Below, piece after piece: positions 9,513 to 19,200 of a stretch of DNA of 64,000 bases. Source of the DNA: Leifsonia virtsii. GTDB taxonomy: Bacteria > Actinomycetota > Actinomycetes > Actinomycetales > Microbacteriaceae. The notes below the pieces were generated by a model that made no database searches, had not been told where the DNA came from, and saw only the letters and a program-made list of their open reading frames with translations. The translations under genes and the position numbers were made by a program. Numbering within the stretch: the stretch's first letter is position 1; the number at the start of each line of letters is the position of its first letter. The stretch spans positions 248,001 through 312,000 of the forward strand of contig NZ_JAROCB010000004.1 in the NCBI RefSeq assembly GCF_030433675.1, given 5' to 3'.

Positions 9513-10592
9513 TCAGCGCCAGCGTGCGCGGAGGTACTGCGGCGGCCAGTAGTCGATCTCGACGCCCAGCTCGTGCGCGGCCCGCAGCGGGAAGTGCGGG
9601 TCGCGCAGGAGTTCGCGTGCCAGCATGACCGCGTCCGCGCGACCGCTCTCCACGATCTCGGCCGCCTGCTGGGGTGTGGTGATGAGGCCGACGGCGCTCA
9701 CATCCACCTCGGACGCGCTGCGCACGTGCTGCGCGAACGGCACCTGGTAGCCCGGTCCGGTCGGGATGCGGATGCCCGCCTGGATGCCGCCGCTCGAGAT
9801 GTCGAAGAAGTCGGCGCCCGCCTCCTCGGCCCACGCCGCCACGGTCGCGGTCTGGTCCTCGTCCCAGCCGCCCTCGGTCCAGTCGCTCGCCGAGAAGCGG
9901 ACGAACAGGGGCGCCTCCGGCGCCTCCTCGCGGACGGCTGCGACCACGCGCAGCAGCAGCCGGGCGCGGTTCTCCAGCGACCCGCCGTACTCGTCGGTGC
10001 GCCGGTTGGCGATCGGCGAGAGGAACTGGTGCAGCAGGTAGCCGTGCGCCGCATGCAGCTCGAGCGCGCGGAACCCGGCCTCGAGGGAGCGGCGGGCGGC
10101 CGCCCGGAAGTCCTCGACGATGCGGTCGATGCCGGCGGAGTCGAGTTCCTGCGGAACGTCCAGCCCCTCGAACGCGATCGCCGAGGGCGCGACGGTCCGC
10201 CAGCCGCCCTCCGACGCAGGCACGGTCCCGGTGCGGCCCTCGAAGCCCCACGCAGGCCAGGTCGACGCCTTGCGGCCGGCGTGCCCCAGCTGGATGCCCG
10301 GAACGGCGCCCTGCTCCTCGATGAACGCGGTGATCGGCTTCCAGGCGTCACGCTGCTCGTCCGTCCAGATGCCCGTGTCGCGCGGGCTGATCCGCGCCTC
10401 CGGGCTGACGGCCGTCGCCTCCGTGAAGACGATGCCGCTGCCGCCGGTCGCGAACCCGCCCAGGTGCACGAGGTGCCAGGTGTTCGGGACGCCGGAGTGG
10501 TCGAGAACGGAGTACTGGCACATCGGCGAGGTCCAGATGCGGTTGCGGACGGTGACGCCGCGCAGGGTCAGCGGATCGAAGAGAGAGGGCAT
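9513..10592 (-). CDS. NADH:flavin oxidoreductase, old yellow enzyme (YqjM-like)
   Basis: A 359-residue FMN-dependent TIM-barrel ene-reductase. Motifs typical of the thermophilic-like/YqjM class are visible: SLFDPLTLRGVTVRNRIWTSPMCQYS near the N-terminus with the Cys that tunes the flavin, QLGHAGRKAS near 100, HAAHGYLLHQFLSP near 175 with the substrate-binding histidines, and ISSGGI near 270. Members reduce activated C=C bonds. Convergent with the VOC gene (10-bp gap) and monocistronic. Start ATG 10592 has GGAGGT immediately upstream. Confidence 0.93.
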   Translation of the reverse strand: MPSLFDPLTLRGVTVRNRIWTSPMCQYSVLDHSGVPNTWHLVHLGGFATGGSGIVFTEATAVSPEARISPRDTGIWTDEQRDAWKPITAFIEEQGAVPGIQLGHAGRKASTWPAWGFEGRTGTVPASEGGWRTVAPSAIAFEGLDVPQELDSAGIDRIVEDFRAAARRSLEAGFRALELHAAHGYLLHQFLSPIANRRTDEYGGSLENRARLLLRVVAAVREEAPEAPLFVRFSASDWTEGGWDEDQTATVAAWAEEAGADFFDISSGGIQAGIRIPTGPGYQVPFAQHVRSASEVDVSAVGLITTPQQAAEIVESGRADAVMLARELLRDPHFPLRAAHELGVEIDYWPPQYLRARWR

Positions 10593-10768
10593 ACCTCCAT
10601 CTAAGCCCTGCGGCCTTCCAGATATGCCCAGCTCGCGACACAGTCGTCGGGCCCGGCCGGCGTCATGGTTGGCTCAGATGTCTCGTCATAGGGGATGACA
10701 GGCAATCGGTCTGTCGCTTTCTCACAGGCCCAAACCTGCTCGTACTACTCCTACTCGGTGGTCTGATC

Positions 10769-11155
10769 ATGAGTCTCCGCGTCGTCTCCGCGACAGGAAA
10801 GGCCGCCTATTTCGTGGTCGCGGTCGCCTCGGTCATCGTTGCCGCAATCCCCGTCGGGTTTCTTTCACCGGCAATCGGGGCTGCAACGGGGACTATCGCG
10901 ACCGCGGCTGCCGTCGTCGTGGCTGCGCGGTGCTTTCGCGGTGCGGACGAGCCTGTCGCCCCTCCCCGGCACTGGTGGCGGATGACTGGCACGCCGGCGG
11001 CGGGATACCTCGGCGCAGTGCTCTTCGCGGTCGGGGGACTCTGCAACATCGGCGCGCAAGGCCCTGGAGTCGCCACGGGATGTGTCAGCCTTGTGATCGC
11101 CGGCGCCTTCGCGCTGTCCGCGATCCGGTTGGGGTTCTGGCGGCGCCGCCGCTAA
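10769..11155 (+). CDS. Small integral membrane protein, function unknown
   Basis: A 128-residue protein with four hydrophobic segments (about 10-30, 33-52, 78-96, 100-120) and an Arg-rich C-terminal end (WRRRR). No family recognised. Start ATG 10769 has only a weak ribosome site. It overlaps the convergent HAD gene by 4 bases at the 3' ends. Positive charge at both ends suggests both termini lie in the cytoplasm. Confidence 0.65.
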   Translation: MSLRVVSATGKAAYFVVAVASVIVAAIPVGFLSPAIGAATGTIATAAAVVVAARCFRGADEPVAPPRHWWRMTGTPAAGYLGAVLFAVGGLCNIGAQGPGVATGCVSLVIAGAFALSAIRLGFWRRRR

Positions 11156-11769
11156 GCCCCGAGGCCCTCCAGATATGCCCGGAGGTCCTTCGCGGACGTG
11201 AAGACGTGGCCGGCGATGCCCAGGGCCTCGGCTCCGCGGACGTTGGCCTCCTTGTTGTCGATGAAGACCGTCTCGGCGGGCGTCACGCCGAGTTCGGCCA
11301 TCACGTGCTCGAAGATCTCCGCGCTCGGCTTGATGGTGCCGAGCTCTCCGCTCACGAACACCTGCTCGAACAGGTCGCCGAGCGTACCGTGGCGGAAGTA
11401 GGAGCCGAAGTCGCGGCCGGCGTTCGAGAGCAGCGCCAGGCGTGTACCGCCGGCCTTGAGGTCGAGGAGCACCTCGAGGGTATCGTGGTCGATGCTGAGC
11501 CAGCTGCGGAAGTCGGCCAGCCAGAGGCGGTGGATGGTCGCGTCGCCCCAGCTCTCGCCGAGCTCCCGCTCGATGCCGCGCCAGTACTCCTGGATGCCGA
11601 GGGTGCCCTGGTCCAGCGCATCCCGATGCCGCCAGTAGGCCGGCCAGAACACCTCGGCGTCGCCGCCGGCGAGCTCGGTGAGGGCCGCCCTGTCCTCCTC
11701 CGTCGGGGTCACCGAGATGACCTCGCCGTAGTCGAACACGATCACCTTTCCGGGGATGCTGATCGCCAT
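11152..11769 (-). CDS. HAD-superfamily hydrolase (class IA)
   Basis: A 205-residue haloacid-dehalogenase-like hydrolase. Motif I is VFDYGEVIS near residue 10, with Gly in place of the second Asp, as in the DFGGV-type branch of class IA. Motif II is LLSNAGRDF near 105 and motif IV is VFIDNKEANVRGAEALGI near 170. Members are mostly phosphatases; substrate unknown. Start ATG 11769 is preferred over GTG 11775 because a TAGGTT box ends exactly 6 bases before it. Divergent from nnrD. Confidence 0.85.
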   Translation of the reverse strand: MAISIPGKVIVFDYGEVISVTPTEEDRAALTELAGGDAEVFWPAYWRHRDALDQGTLGIQEYWRGIERELGESWGDATIHRLWLADFRSWLSIDHDTLEVLLDLKAGGTRLALLSNAGRDFGSYFRHGTLGDLFEQVFVSGELGTIKPSAEIFEHVMAELGVTPAETVFIDNKEANVRGAEALGIAGHVFTSAKDLRAYLEGLGA

Positions 11770-11775
11770 GCTCAC

Positions 11776-11797
11776 AACCTATCGTGAGGTCGATAGG
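11776..11797. promoter_or_regulatory. -10 box of the HAD gene within an inverted repeat
   Basis: Minus-strand TAGGTT at 11781-11776 precedes the HAD ATG by 6 bases. It overlaps CCTATCG-N6-CGATAGG (11778-11797), an inverted repeat in the divergent HAD/nnrD gap that could be an operator. Confidence 0.5.
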
Positions 11798-11833
11798 GGT
11801 TCGATGGGGCGACGACGACTTCGGAGGTGGCCG

Positions 11834-12691
11834 ATGACCGGATGGCAGGACTGGCGCGAGCGGGATGCCGCGGCGTGGATCGCCGTGCCGACCGACGGGA
11901 GCGACAAGTACTCCCGCGGGGTGCTGGGAGTGGTGACCGGCTCCGACCGCTACCCCGGGGCGGCGGTGCTCGGCGTCGAGGGCGCCGCGCGCACGGGGGT
12001 CGGCATGATCCGCTACCTCGGGGCCGACAGGCCGGCCGACCTGGTCATGCGCAAGCGGCCGGAGATCGTGACAGCGCCGGGCCGGGTGCAGGGCTGGCTG
12101 ATCGGGTCGGGGATGGATGCGGCGTCGCGTCCGGAGGACGACGCCCAGCGCCTCCGCAGCGCGCTGCGCGACGGAACGCCCCTCGTGATCGACGCCGGTG
12201 CGCTCGACCTCGTCGGGAGGGCGTCGGCGCCCGTCATCGTCACCCCGCACTTCCGGGAGCTTGCGACCGTGCTGGCCGCCGCGGCGGACGACGACTCGGA
12301 CGCCGTGACCGCCGACGACATCGCCGCTGACGCGGCCGGGTGGGCGGCGCGCGCGGCGGACAGCCTCGGGGTCACCGTGCTGCTGAAGGGGCACACGACC
12401 TACGTCGCCGCACCGCACGGCCCCCGCTACGCCGTCACCGCCGGACCGGCGTGGCTCGCCACGGCGGGGAGCGGCGACGTGCTCGGCGGCGTGCTCGGGG
12501 CGCTCGTGGCGACCCACGCCCGCGAGATCGACGAGGACGGCCACGACGCGCTCGCGGCCCTAGGCGCCACCGCCGCATGGGTGCACGGCCGGGCGGGCGA
12601 GCGGGCCTCCGGCGGGGGTCCGATCGTCGCGCTCGACATCGCCGAGGCGCTCCCCGGGGTGGTCCGCGACCTCGTCCGCGCTGCCGGCTGA
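11834..12691 (+). CDS. nnrD: ADP-dependent NAD(P)H-hydrate dehydratase
   Basis: A 285-residue ribokinase-fold repair enzyme that dehydrates damaged NAD(P)HX back to NAD(P)H. Visible: VVTGSDRYPGAAVLGVEGAARTGVGM near residue 35, VTPHFRELATVL near 138, KGHTTYVAAPHG near 185 and TAGSGDVLGGVLGAL near 213 with the catalytic Asp. Only the dehydratase (NnrD) domain is present; the NnrE epimerase domain often fused to it is not. Start ATG 11834 is chosen for the GGAGG site 7 bases upstream and for matching the domain start. Confidence 0.92.
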   Translation: MTGWQDWRERDAAAWIAVPTDGSDKYSRGVLGVVTGSDRYPGAAVLGVEGAARTGVGMIRYLGADRPADLVMRKRPEIVTAPGRVQGWLIGSGMDAASRPEDDAQRLRSALRDGTPLVIDAGALDLVGRASAPVIVTPHFRELATVLAAAADDDSDAVTADDIAADAAGWAARAADSLGVTVLLKGHTTYVAAPHGPRYAVTAGPAWLATAGSGDVLGGVLGALVATHAREIDEDGHDALAALGATAAWVHGRAGERASGGGPIVALDIAEALPGVVRDLVRAAG

Positions 12692-12746
12692 CCGCATCCC
12701 GGCGCGTTCAGAGAGGCGACCGACGCATCCCCTAGGATGTGGCCTC

Positions 12747-14099
12747 ATGGGGATGGAAGCGGTGCCGGCCGGCGCGAGCGCGACCGGTGCCGCGGAACCC
12801 GGCACACTGCGCAGGATCGCGTACAGCCCGCTGACACTGTGGATCGCGTTCCTCGTCGTTCACCTGATCATCAGCGGCCTCGCCCTCGACCAGGGCAAGG
12901 GTCTCGGCGACGTGTTCCTGGTCTACAAGCCGTGGGCGCAGCTGGCGGCGCAGGGCACGCAGATCGTCGGCGTCGACTCCGACTGGGTGTACCCGTTCGG
13001 CGCGATCGTCCCGGTGATGCTGCCCCTGCTGTTCGGCGCGGACGGCTACGTCTGGGCCTGGCTCAACATGGTGCTGCTGCTCAACGCCGCCGCCTTCGCG
13101 GTGCTCATCGTCGGCCGTGAGCCGCGCCGCCTGGTCGCCGCGTGGTGGTGGCTCGCGTTCCTGCTCCTCCTCGGCCCGATCGCGGTCGGGCGGCTCGACT
13201 CCGTCTCCGCGTCGCTCGCCATCGTCGGGCTGCTGTGGCTGACCCTCCACGAGCGCGCGGCGGTCGTGGTGCTGACCGCCGCCACCTGGATCAAGGTCTG
13301 GCCGGCCGCCATCCTGCTCGCCGCCGTCACCGCCCTGAAGTCGCGCTGGCACATCGTGCTCGTGGCCGCGGTGACCTCGCTGGTCATCGTCGCCGTCCCG
13401 CTGATCTTCGGCGCTGGCTGGCACATCCTGAGCTTCATCACGATGCAGACCGACCGTGGGCTGCAGATCGAGGCGCCCGTCAGCACGATCTGGATGTGGC
13501 AGGCCGCGTTCCACGTGCCGGGCGCGGAAGTCTACTACGACCGGAACCTGCTGACGTTCCAGGTCAGCGGCAGCGGCACCCACACCGCAGGCGCCCTGAT
13601 GAACCCGCTGTTCGCCCTGACGGCGGTGGTCGTGCTGCTGATCGGTGTGCGGGCGCTGCGGCGCGGGACGCCCTATACGCGCATCCTGCCCGAGCTGTCG
13701 CTGGCCTTCGTCACCGCGTTCATCGCGTTCAACAAGGTCGGCTCGCCGCAGTACGTCGTCTGGCTGGCGGCTCCGGTCGTGGTGGGGCTCGCCTACCAGG
13801 GCCGGGGGTTCCGCACGCCGGCGATCCTGGTGCTCGTCACGGCGGGGCTCACCCAGGTCTTCTACCCCTTCCTCTACGACTGGCTGCTCGTGCCGGACCC
13901 GGCGATGGTGGCCGTGCTGACCCTGCGCAACCTCATGTACTTCGTGATCCTGGGGTGGACGATCTCCGCGCTCTGGCGGCGCCGGCACCGGACGGAGGCC
14001 GCGAGCGATCTCGTGCCGGCCCACGCGTGGCCGTTCCGTTCGGCTCCCGGGGCGCATCCCGAACCCGTCGGAACCGCCCCGCACGTCGACGGAAGGTGA
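12747..14099 (+). CDS. GT87/DUF2029-like polyprenyl-phosphate-mannose-dependent mannosyltransferase
   Basis: A 450-residue polytopic membrane protein with about 10-11 hydrophobic segments. The first outer loop carries DVFLVYKPWAQLAAQG followed by the DWVYPFGA segment, resembling the GT-C catalytic loop of GT87 enzymes that build lipoarabinomannan-like glycolipids. The C-terminal tail (from about 425) is hydrophilic. A TAGGAT box ends 8 bases before ATG 12747, so the transcript is probably leaderless. GT-C fold is clear; exact sugar acceptor is inference. Confidence 0.8.
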   Translation: MGMEAVPAGASATGAAEPGTLRRIAYSPLTLWIAFLVVHLIISGLALDQGKGLGDVFLVYKPWAQLAAQGTQIVGVDSDWVYPFGAIVPVMLPLLFGADGYVWAWLNMVLLLNAAAFAVLIVGREPRRLVAAWWWLAFLLLLGPIAVGRLDSVSASLAIVGLLWLTLHERAAVVVLTAATWIKVWPAAILLAAVTALKSRWHIVLVAAVTSLVIVAVPLIFGAGWHILSFITMQTDRGLQIEAPVSTIWMWQAAFHVPGAEVYYDRNLLTFQVSGSGTHTAGALMNPLFALTAVVVLLIGVRALRRGTPYTRILPELSLAFVTAFIAFNKVGSPQYVVWLAAPVVVGLAYQGRGFRTPAILVLVTAGLTQVFYPFLYDWLLVPDPAMVAVLTLRNLMYFVILGWTISALWRRRHRTEAASDLVPAHAWPFRSAPGAHPEPVGTAPHVDGR

Positions 14100-14145
14100 C
14101 ATGATCGAGGGGCGGTGACAGCCCCGCCGATCGGAGGAGGAGCAC

Positions 14146-14454
14146 ATGCTGGTGGCGTTCTCGGTGGCACCGAGTGGAGGCGAGGGGGCCGACGCGTCCG
14201 TGCACGATGCGGTCGCTGCGGCGGTGCGGGTCGTGCGCGAGTCCGGGCTCCCGAACCGCACGGACGCGATGTTCACGACCATCGAAGGGGAGTGGGACGA
14301 GGTCTTCGACGTCGTCCGGCGCGCGACGGAGGCGGTCGGCCGGTTCGGCACCAGGGTCTCGCTGGTCCTGAAGGCCGACATCCGGCCCGGCTGGTCCGGG
14401 GAGCTCGACGGCAAGGTGCAGCGACTCGAGGCCGCGCTGGAGCAGGGGGACTGA
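14146..14454 (+). CDS. Thiamine-binding protein (MTH1187/YkoF-like, DUF77)
   Basis: A 102-residue single-domain protein of the MTH1187/YqgV family (ferredoxin-like fold). Motifs: AFSVAPSG at the start, VRESGLPNRTDAMFTTIEGEWDEVFDVVRRATE in the middle and RVSLVLKADIRPG near 75. Family members bind thiamine or hydroxymethylpyrimidine-like ligands. Good GGAGGAGG site upstream of ATG 14146. No TPP riboswitch is seen in the 46 bases between this gene and its neighbour. Followed one base later by a small membrane protein. Confidence 0.85.
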   Translation: MLVAFSVAPSGGEGADASVHDAVAAAVRVVRESGLPNRTDAMFTTIEGEWDEVFDVVRRATEAVGRFGTRVSLVLKADIRPGWSGELDGKVQRLEAALEQGD

Positions 14455-14455
14455 C

Positions 14456-14692
14456 GTGGACATCGGGGTGCTCACGAGCCTGGCCGTCTGGCTGTTCGTG
14501 ACCTACTGGCCGGTGGTGCTCGTCGTCCTCGTGCTGGTCGGCGGTCCGCTGCTCGGCTGCGTCATCGTGGCCGTGGTCGGTGCGGTGCGCGCGGGCGTCT
14601 CCCGGCCGGAGGAGACAGAGGACGTGGACGTCGAGGCATTCTTCGAAGAGCAGAAGGCCGTCGCGGGAGCGGGTCGAAACGATTCGATATAG
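14456..14692 (+). CDS. Small single-pass or hairpin membrane protein
   Basis: A 78-residue protein with one long hydrophobic stretch (about residues 7-45, probably two closely spaced helices) and an acidic tail (PEETEDVDVEAFFEEQ). GTG start at 14456 lies one base after the thiamine-binding gene's stop, so the two are [15 protein letters not shown] coupled. No family recognised. Its last codons contain the -10 box of the next gene. Confidence 0.7.
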   Translation: MDIGVLTSLAVWLFVTYWPVVLVVLVLVGGPLLGCVIVAVVGAVRAGVSRPEETEDVDVEAFFEEQKAVAGAGRNDSI

Positions 14693-14695
14693 AGT
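14690..14695 (+). promoter_or_regulatory. -10 box of leaderless MFS gene, overlapping the upstream stop codon
   Basis: TAGAGT begins at the TAG stop of the small membrane gene and ends 6 bases before the MFS GTG start. A single triplet thus serves as stop codon and promoter element. Confidence 0.6.
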
Positions 14696-14701
14696 GGGCG
14701 C

Positions 14702-15982
14702 GTGACCCCGCTCATCGACGGGCCGACGAAGCTGTCGCCGGCCCGTATTCGTCTTGCCCTGTTCGCGCTCGCCCTGGGCGGCTTCGGCATCGGTTCCACC
14801 GAGTTCGTCGCCATGGGCCTGCTGCCCAACATCGCGCACGACCTCCTCCCGCAGCTGTACGCGGTCTCCCCGTCGGACGCGAACGCCCAGGCCGGCTGGG
14901 TGATCTCGGCCTACGCGCTCGGGGTCGTTGTGGGCGCGCCGACGATCGCGGCGTTCGCCGCGCGCTGGCCGCGCAAGAAGCTGCTGCTCTGGCTGCTGGT
15001 GGCGTTCACCGTCGGAACGCTCGCGTCGGCCGTGGCGCCGACGTTCCCGCTGGTGATGCTCGCACGGTTCGTCTCGGCACTGCCGCACGGCGCCTACTTC
15101 GGGATCGCGTCGCTCGTCGCCGCCTCTCTGATGGGACCGGGGAAGCGCGGTCGCGGGGTCGCGTTCGTGCTCTCGGGGCTGACCATCGCGAACGTGATCG
15201 GTGTGCCGACCATCACCTGGATCGGGCAGCACAGCGGGTGGCGCATCGCGTACCTGGTCGTCGCCGCGATCTTCGCGCTGACCTTCGCCGCGGTGGCGTT
15301 CCTCGTGCCGTGGCAGGCCGGCGACGCGAAGGCGACCGTCCGGAACGAGCTGAAGGCGTTCACCCGGCTGCAGGTGTGGCTCGCGCTGCTGATCGGCGCC
15401 GTCGGGTTCGGCGGCTTCTTCGCGGTGTACACCTACATCGCCCCGATCGCGACGACCATCACCGGGCTGCCGGAGGGAACGGTGCCGCTGGTGCTCGTGC
15501 TCGCCGGGCTCGGCATGACGGTCGGCAACGTGCTCGGCGGGCGGGCGGCGGACCACAGCGTTCGGGCCAGCATGCTCATCTTCTTCGGCATCCTGCTGGT
15601 GGGGCTCGCGGCGCTCTGGCTGACCGCGTCGACCGTCGCCGGACTGCTGATCTCCGTCTTCGTCGTGTCGGGCGCGTGCTCGGCGCTCTCGCCCACCATC
15701 CAGACGCGGTTGATGGATGTGGCCCGCGACAGCCAGTCGATCGCCGCGGCGCTCAACCACTCGGCCCTCAACATCGCGAACGCGGCTGGCGCGTTCTTCG
15801 GTGGTCTGACGATCGCCGCGGGCCTGGGCTACCTCTCGCCGGTCGTCGTCGGCGGAGCGCTGGCGCTCGGGGGAGTCGCGATCGCGCTGATCTCGTTCGG
15901 AGTCGACCGCTCGCGGGCCCGCCGGGGCTTCGTCACCGGGTCGGTTCGCGCTCAGCGGCCGGAGGCCGTGTCGGTCGACTGA
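14702..15982 (+). CDS. MFS transporter, DHA1 family (AraJ/CmlA-like)
   Basis: A 426-residue 12-TM major facilitator. TM1 carries ALGGFGIGSTEFVAMGLLPNIAHDL, the typical DHA1 start of arabinose/drug efflux proteins (AraJ, YdhP, CmlA). Motif A-like AARWPRKKLLL follows TM2 and the mid-loop is short. The C-terminal tail is Arg-rich. GTG start 14702 follows a TAGAGT box by 6 bases. Probably an exporter of a drug or sugar-like compound; substrate unknown. Confidence 0.88.
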   Translation: MTPLIDGPTKLSPARIRLALFALALGGFGIGSTEFVAMGLLPNIAHDLLPQLYAVSPSDANAQAGWVISAYALGVVVGAPTIAAFAARWPRKKLLLWLLVAFTVGTLASAVAPTFPLVMLARFVSALPHGAYFGIASLVAASLMGPGKRGRGVAFVLSGLTIANVIGVPTITWIGQHSGWRIAYLVVAAIFALTFAAVAFLVPWQAGDAKATVRNELKAFTRLQVWLALLIGAVGFGGFFAVYTYIAPIATTITGLPEGTVPLVLVLAGLGMTVGNVLGGRAADHSVRASMLIFFGILLVGLAALWLTASTVAGLLISVFVVSGACSALSPTIQTRLMDVARDSQSIAAALNHSALNIANAAGAFFGGLTIAAGLGYLSPVVVGGALALGGVAIALISFGVDRSRARRGFVTGSVRAQRPEAVSVD

Positions 15983-16234
15983 CCGGTGTCCCCGGCCCTG
16001 GCGGAGGGCCGAAAAAGTATCTCAGCATATCGTCGGCGTGTCGGCCATTATGTCGACATTTATCCCGTAAAGATCCGCGTTCCCTGTGCGTCTTGATCAA
16101 TGAAGCGTTCGCCAAGCGCTTCGTTCAGCACTCACGGAATCAGGGGACTCCACGATGTCATCCGACACGCAGCACAGCACCCATCGACGACCTCTCGCGA
16201 CGACCGGTCGGCCCTCCGAGCGGAAGGCCGCCTG
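15983..16234 (+). promoter_or_regulatory. Promoter region of the giant repeat protein gene
   Basis: A 252-base gap with an AT-rich island (about 16010-16072) unusual for this window. It holds the 10-bp palindrome ATGTCGACAT (16050-16059) and an inverted repeat GAAGCG/CGCTTC (16102-16122). No obvious ORF. Likely carries the promoter and regulator sites of the downstream secreted-protein gene; exact -10/-35 not assigned. Confidence 0.45.
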
Positions 16235-19200
16235 ATGGCGCTCGGAACGACACGACGCGCCATCCGGTCGCGGCGGCTCCGAGGCGGCGTCCTCGCGCTC
16301 GCCTGCCTCGTTGTGGGCATCATCGTCGCTGGCTACTTCGTGCCCCAGCGGTTCTCCAACGCCGCGACGGTCGCCCAGGTCGACTGCTCCACCGACCCGG
16401 CGATCTTCAGCACGGGGTACGCAGCCGCCACCCAGTCGATCGGCGCGGACGGCTCGAGCGACGAGCGGTGGACGGCGGCCGGCGGGTACACCGGCTTCAA
16501 CTACGTCAACAACCATCCCTCCCTTGCGCCTACCGCGTCGGCGAGCCCCTCCCTGCCTCCCGGGAACGCCGCCTACGGTCCCGCGTACATCGGGAAGATG
16601 AGCTCAGCGTGGCTGAACAGCCCATTCAACAACGCGCAATGGATCGCACCGAGCGTTCCCGACCCCGGCACCAACCAGAATCAGGCGAGCGGGTGGGGCG
16701 ACTTCTACTTCCGGTACGACTTCGACCTCGCGCCGATCGTCGACCCGGCGTCGTTCCGGCTGTCGATGGACTGGTACGCCGACAACACCGTGCGCGGTGT
16801 GTGGGTCAACAGCACGCTCAAGACGTCGAACACGACCCTCCCGTACACGGGGAAGGGCTTCGAGGCCGGCAGCTCGCTGAGCACGACGCTCTCCGGCTTC
16901 GTGACCGGGCGGAACACCATCCTGGTACAGGTCGGAAGCGCCTCCTCGGCCATCGGGTTCCTCGCCCAGGTCAAGTCCACCTCGCTCTGCCCCACCCTGC
17001 AGGTCGGCAAGACGGTCGACGGCCGTGTCGACGCCAGCGACCAGTTCGTCGTCGAGGCGAAGGACGACGCGGGCGCCACCACTGCGAGCGTCACCACAAC
17101 GGGGACGCAGCCGTCGAGTACGAGCCCCCGGGCGTTCGTCACTCCGGGGAAGACGTACACGATCACCGACTCCATGGCGGCCGGGTCGGCATCGCCGGCG
17201 TCCCTGTATCGCGGTGGTCTCGTGTGCACGGGCGCGAAGACCGGCAGCCTCCCCGTCTCCGGGGCGCATCCGACCTGGACGGTCACGATCCCCACGATCG
17301 ACGACTACAGCTGCACCGTCACCAATACGTCGCACACGTACAGCCTCGCCAAGACGGCGTCCTCGACGGTCGCGCATCCCGGCGAGAAGGTCACGTACAC
17401 AGTGACCGTCACCAACACGGGGAACAGTGCCTTCACCGCGCAGGATCCCGCGTCGTTCACCGACGACCTGTCGGCGCTGCTCGACGATGCGACTTACAAC
17501 GGCGACGCGAGCAACGGCGCGACCGTGTCCCGCAGCACCCTGACGTGGTCGGGGCCGCTCGCCGTCGGAGGCACCGTCGTCATCACCTACTCGGTCACCG
17601 TCAAAGACCCGGTGAGCGGCGACGGCCGGATGCCGAACACGGCCGTCGGCGGCAGCAACTGCTATCTCTCGTGCAGCTCGTCCGTCGAGAGCGCCGTGCA
17701 GGCGTACTCCGTCTCGAAGAAGGCTTCGGCGGCCACGGCCGGTCTCGGCGACCGGGTGACCTACACGGTCACGGTCCAGAACACCGGCTCCGTCGACTAC
17801 ACCGCGGCGAACCCGGTGTCCCTGACCGATGACCTCTCCCAGGTGCTCGACGACGCGACCTACAACGATGACGCCACGAACGGCGCGCGCGTCACCGGGA
17901 ACACTCTTTCGTGGTCTGGCGCGCTCGCCGCAGGCAAGAGCATCTCGATCGTGTACTCCGTGACGGTCAACAGTCCGGCGACCGGAGACCGGAGCCTGGC
18001 CAATGCGGTAGTTCCGACGAGCCCGGGCGGCGAGTGTGCCGCCGCGGACGGCTGTCGGACCGTCACGAAGGCTTCCGACCCCTCCATCGCCCTGACCAAG
18101 CAGGTCGACGCGTCGGCCGCGCACTCTCCGGCGAAGCCCGGCGACGTGCTGACGTACACCTTCTCGGGCACGAACAGCGGCAACGAGACGCTCACAGGAG
18201 TGACCGTGAAGGACCCGCTCCCCGGGCTCTCCGCGCTGACGTACACATGGCCGGGCGCCGCGGGCACGCTGGCTCCGGGCGAGGCCGTGACGGCGACCGC
18301 GCGGTACACGCTGACCCAGAGGGACATAGACGCGGGTCACGTGACCAATGCCGCGACGTCCACCGGTGTGCCGCCGTCGGGTACGACGGTGACTTCGCCG
18401 CAGGCCACGACGGACACCCCGCTGGTGAACACGCCCCAGTTGCAGCTCGAGAAGCTGGCGGACACGTCGGCCCTCAGCACCCCGGCGGCCGTGGGAGACA
18501 CGATCACCTACACGTTCCGCGGGTCGAACACGGGCACGGTGACCCTCGACGGCGTCTCGATCGCCGATCGCCTGACGGGGCTCTCCGCGCTGACCTACAC
18601 CTGGCCGGCGACACCCGGACAGCTGGCGCCCGGCGAGACAGTCACCGCCACGGCGACCTACCGGGTGACCCAGAAGGACATCGACGCCGGCCACATCGGG
18701 AACAGCGCCACAGCGACGGGCGCCCCGCCGACGGGAGCGTCCGTGACGACTCCACCGGCCGAGACGGACACCCTCCTCGTCGCGTCCCCGGCCCTCGTGC
18801 TCGCCAAGACGGTCGAGCCCGGCACGGCCGGCACACCGGCACGCGTCGGCGACACGGTCGCCTACCGCTTCGAGGTGACGAACACGGGCAACGTGAGCAT
18901 GTCGGCGGTCTCCGTGGCCGACCCGCACCCAGGGCTCTCCCCGATCGTGTACACCTGGCCGGGAGCGCCCGGGATCCTGCTCCCGGGTGAGAAGGCCGTC
19001 GGCACGGCGACCTACGTCCTCACCCAGTCGGACCTCGACGCGGGCCATGTCGCCAACGCGGCGACGGCGGGCGGAACGCCGCCGAGCGGAGCGCCCGTGG
19101 CCTCGCCGCCCGCCGAGGCGGACCTGCCACTGTCAACCGATGCGCAGCTCGCCCTCGTGAAGTCCGTGGACCCGGCCTCGATCGCCGCACCCGCCAAGGT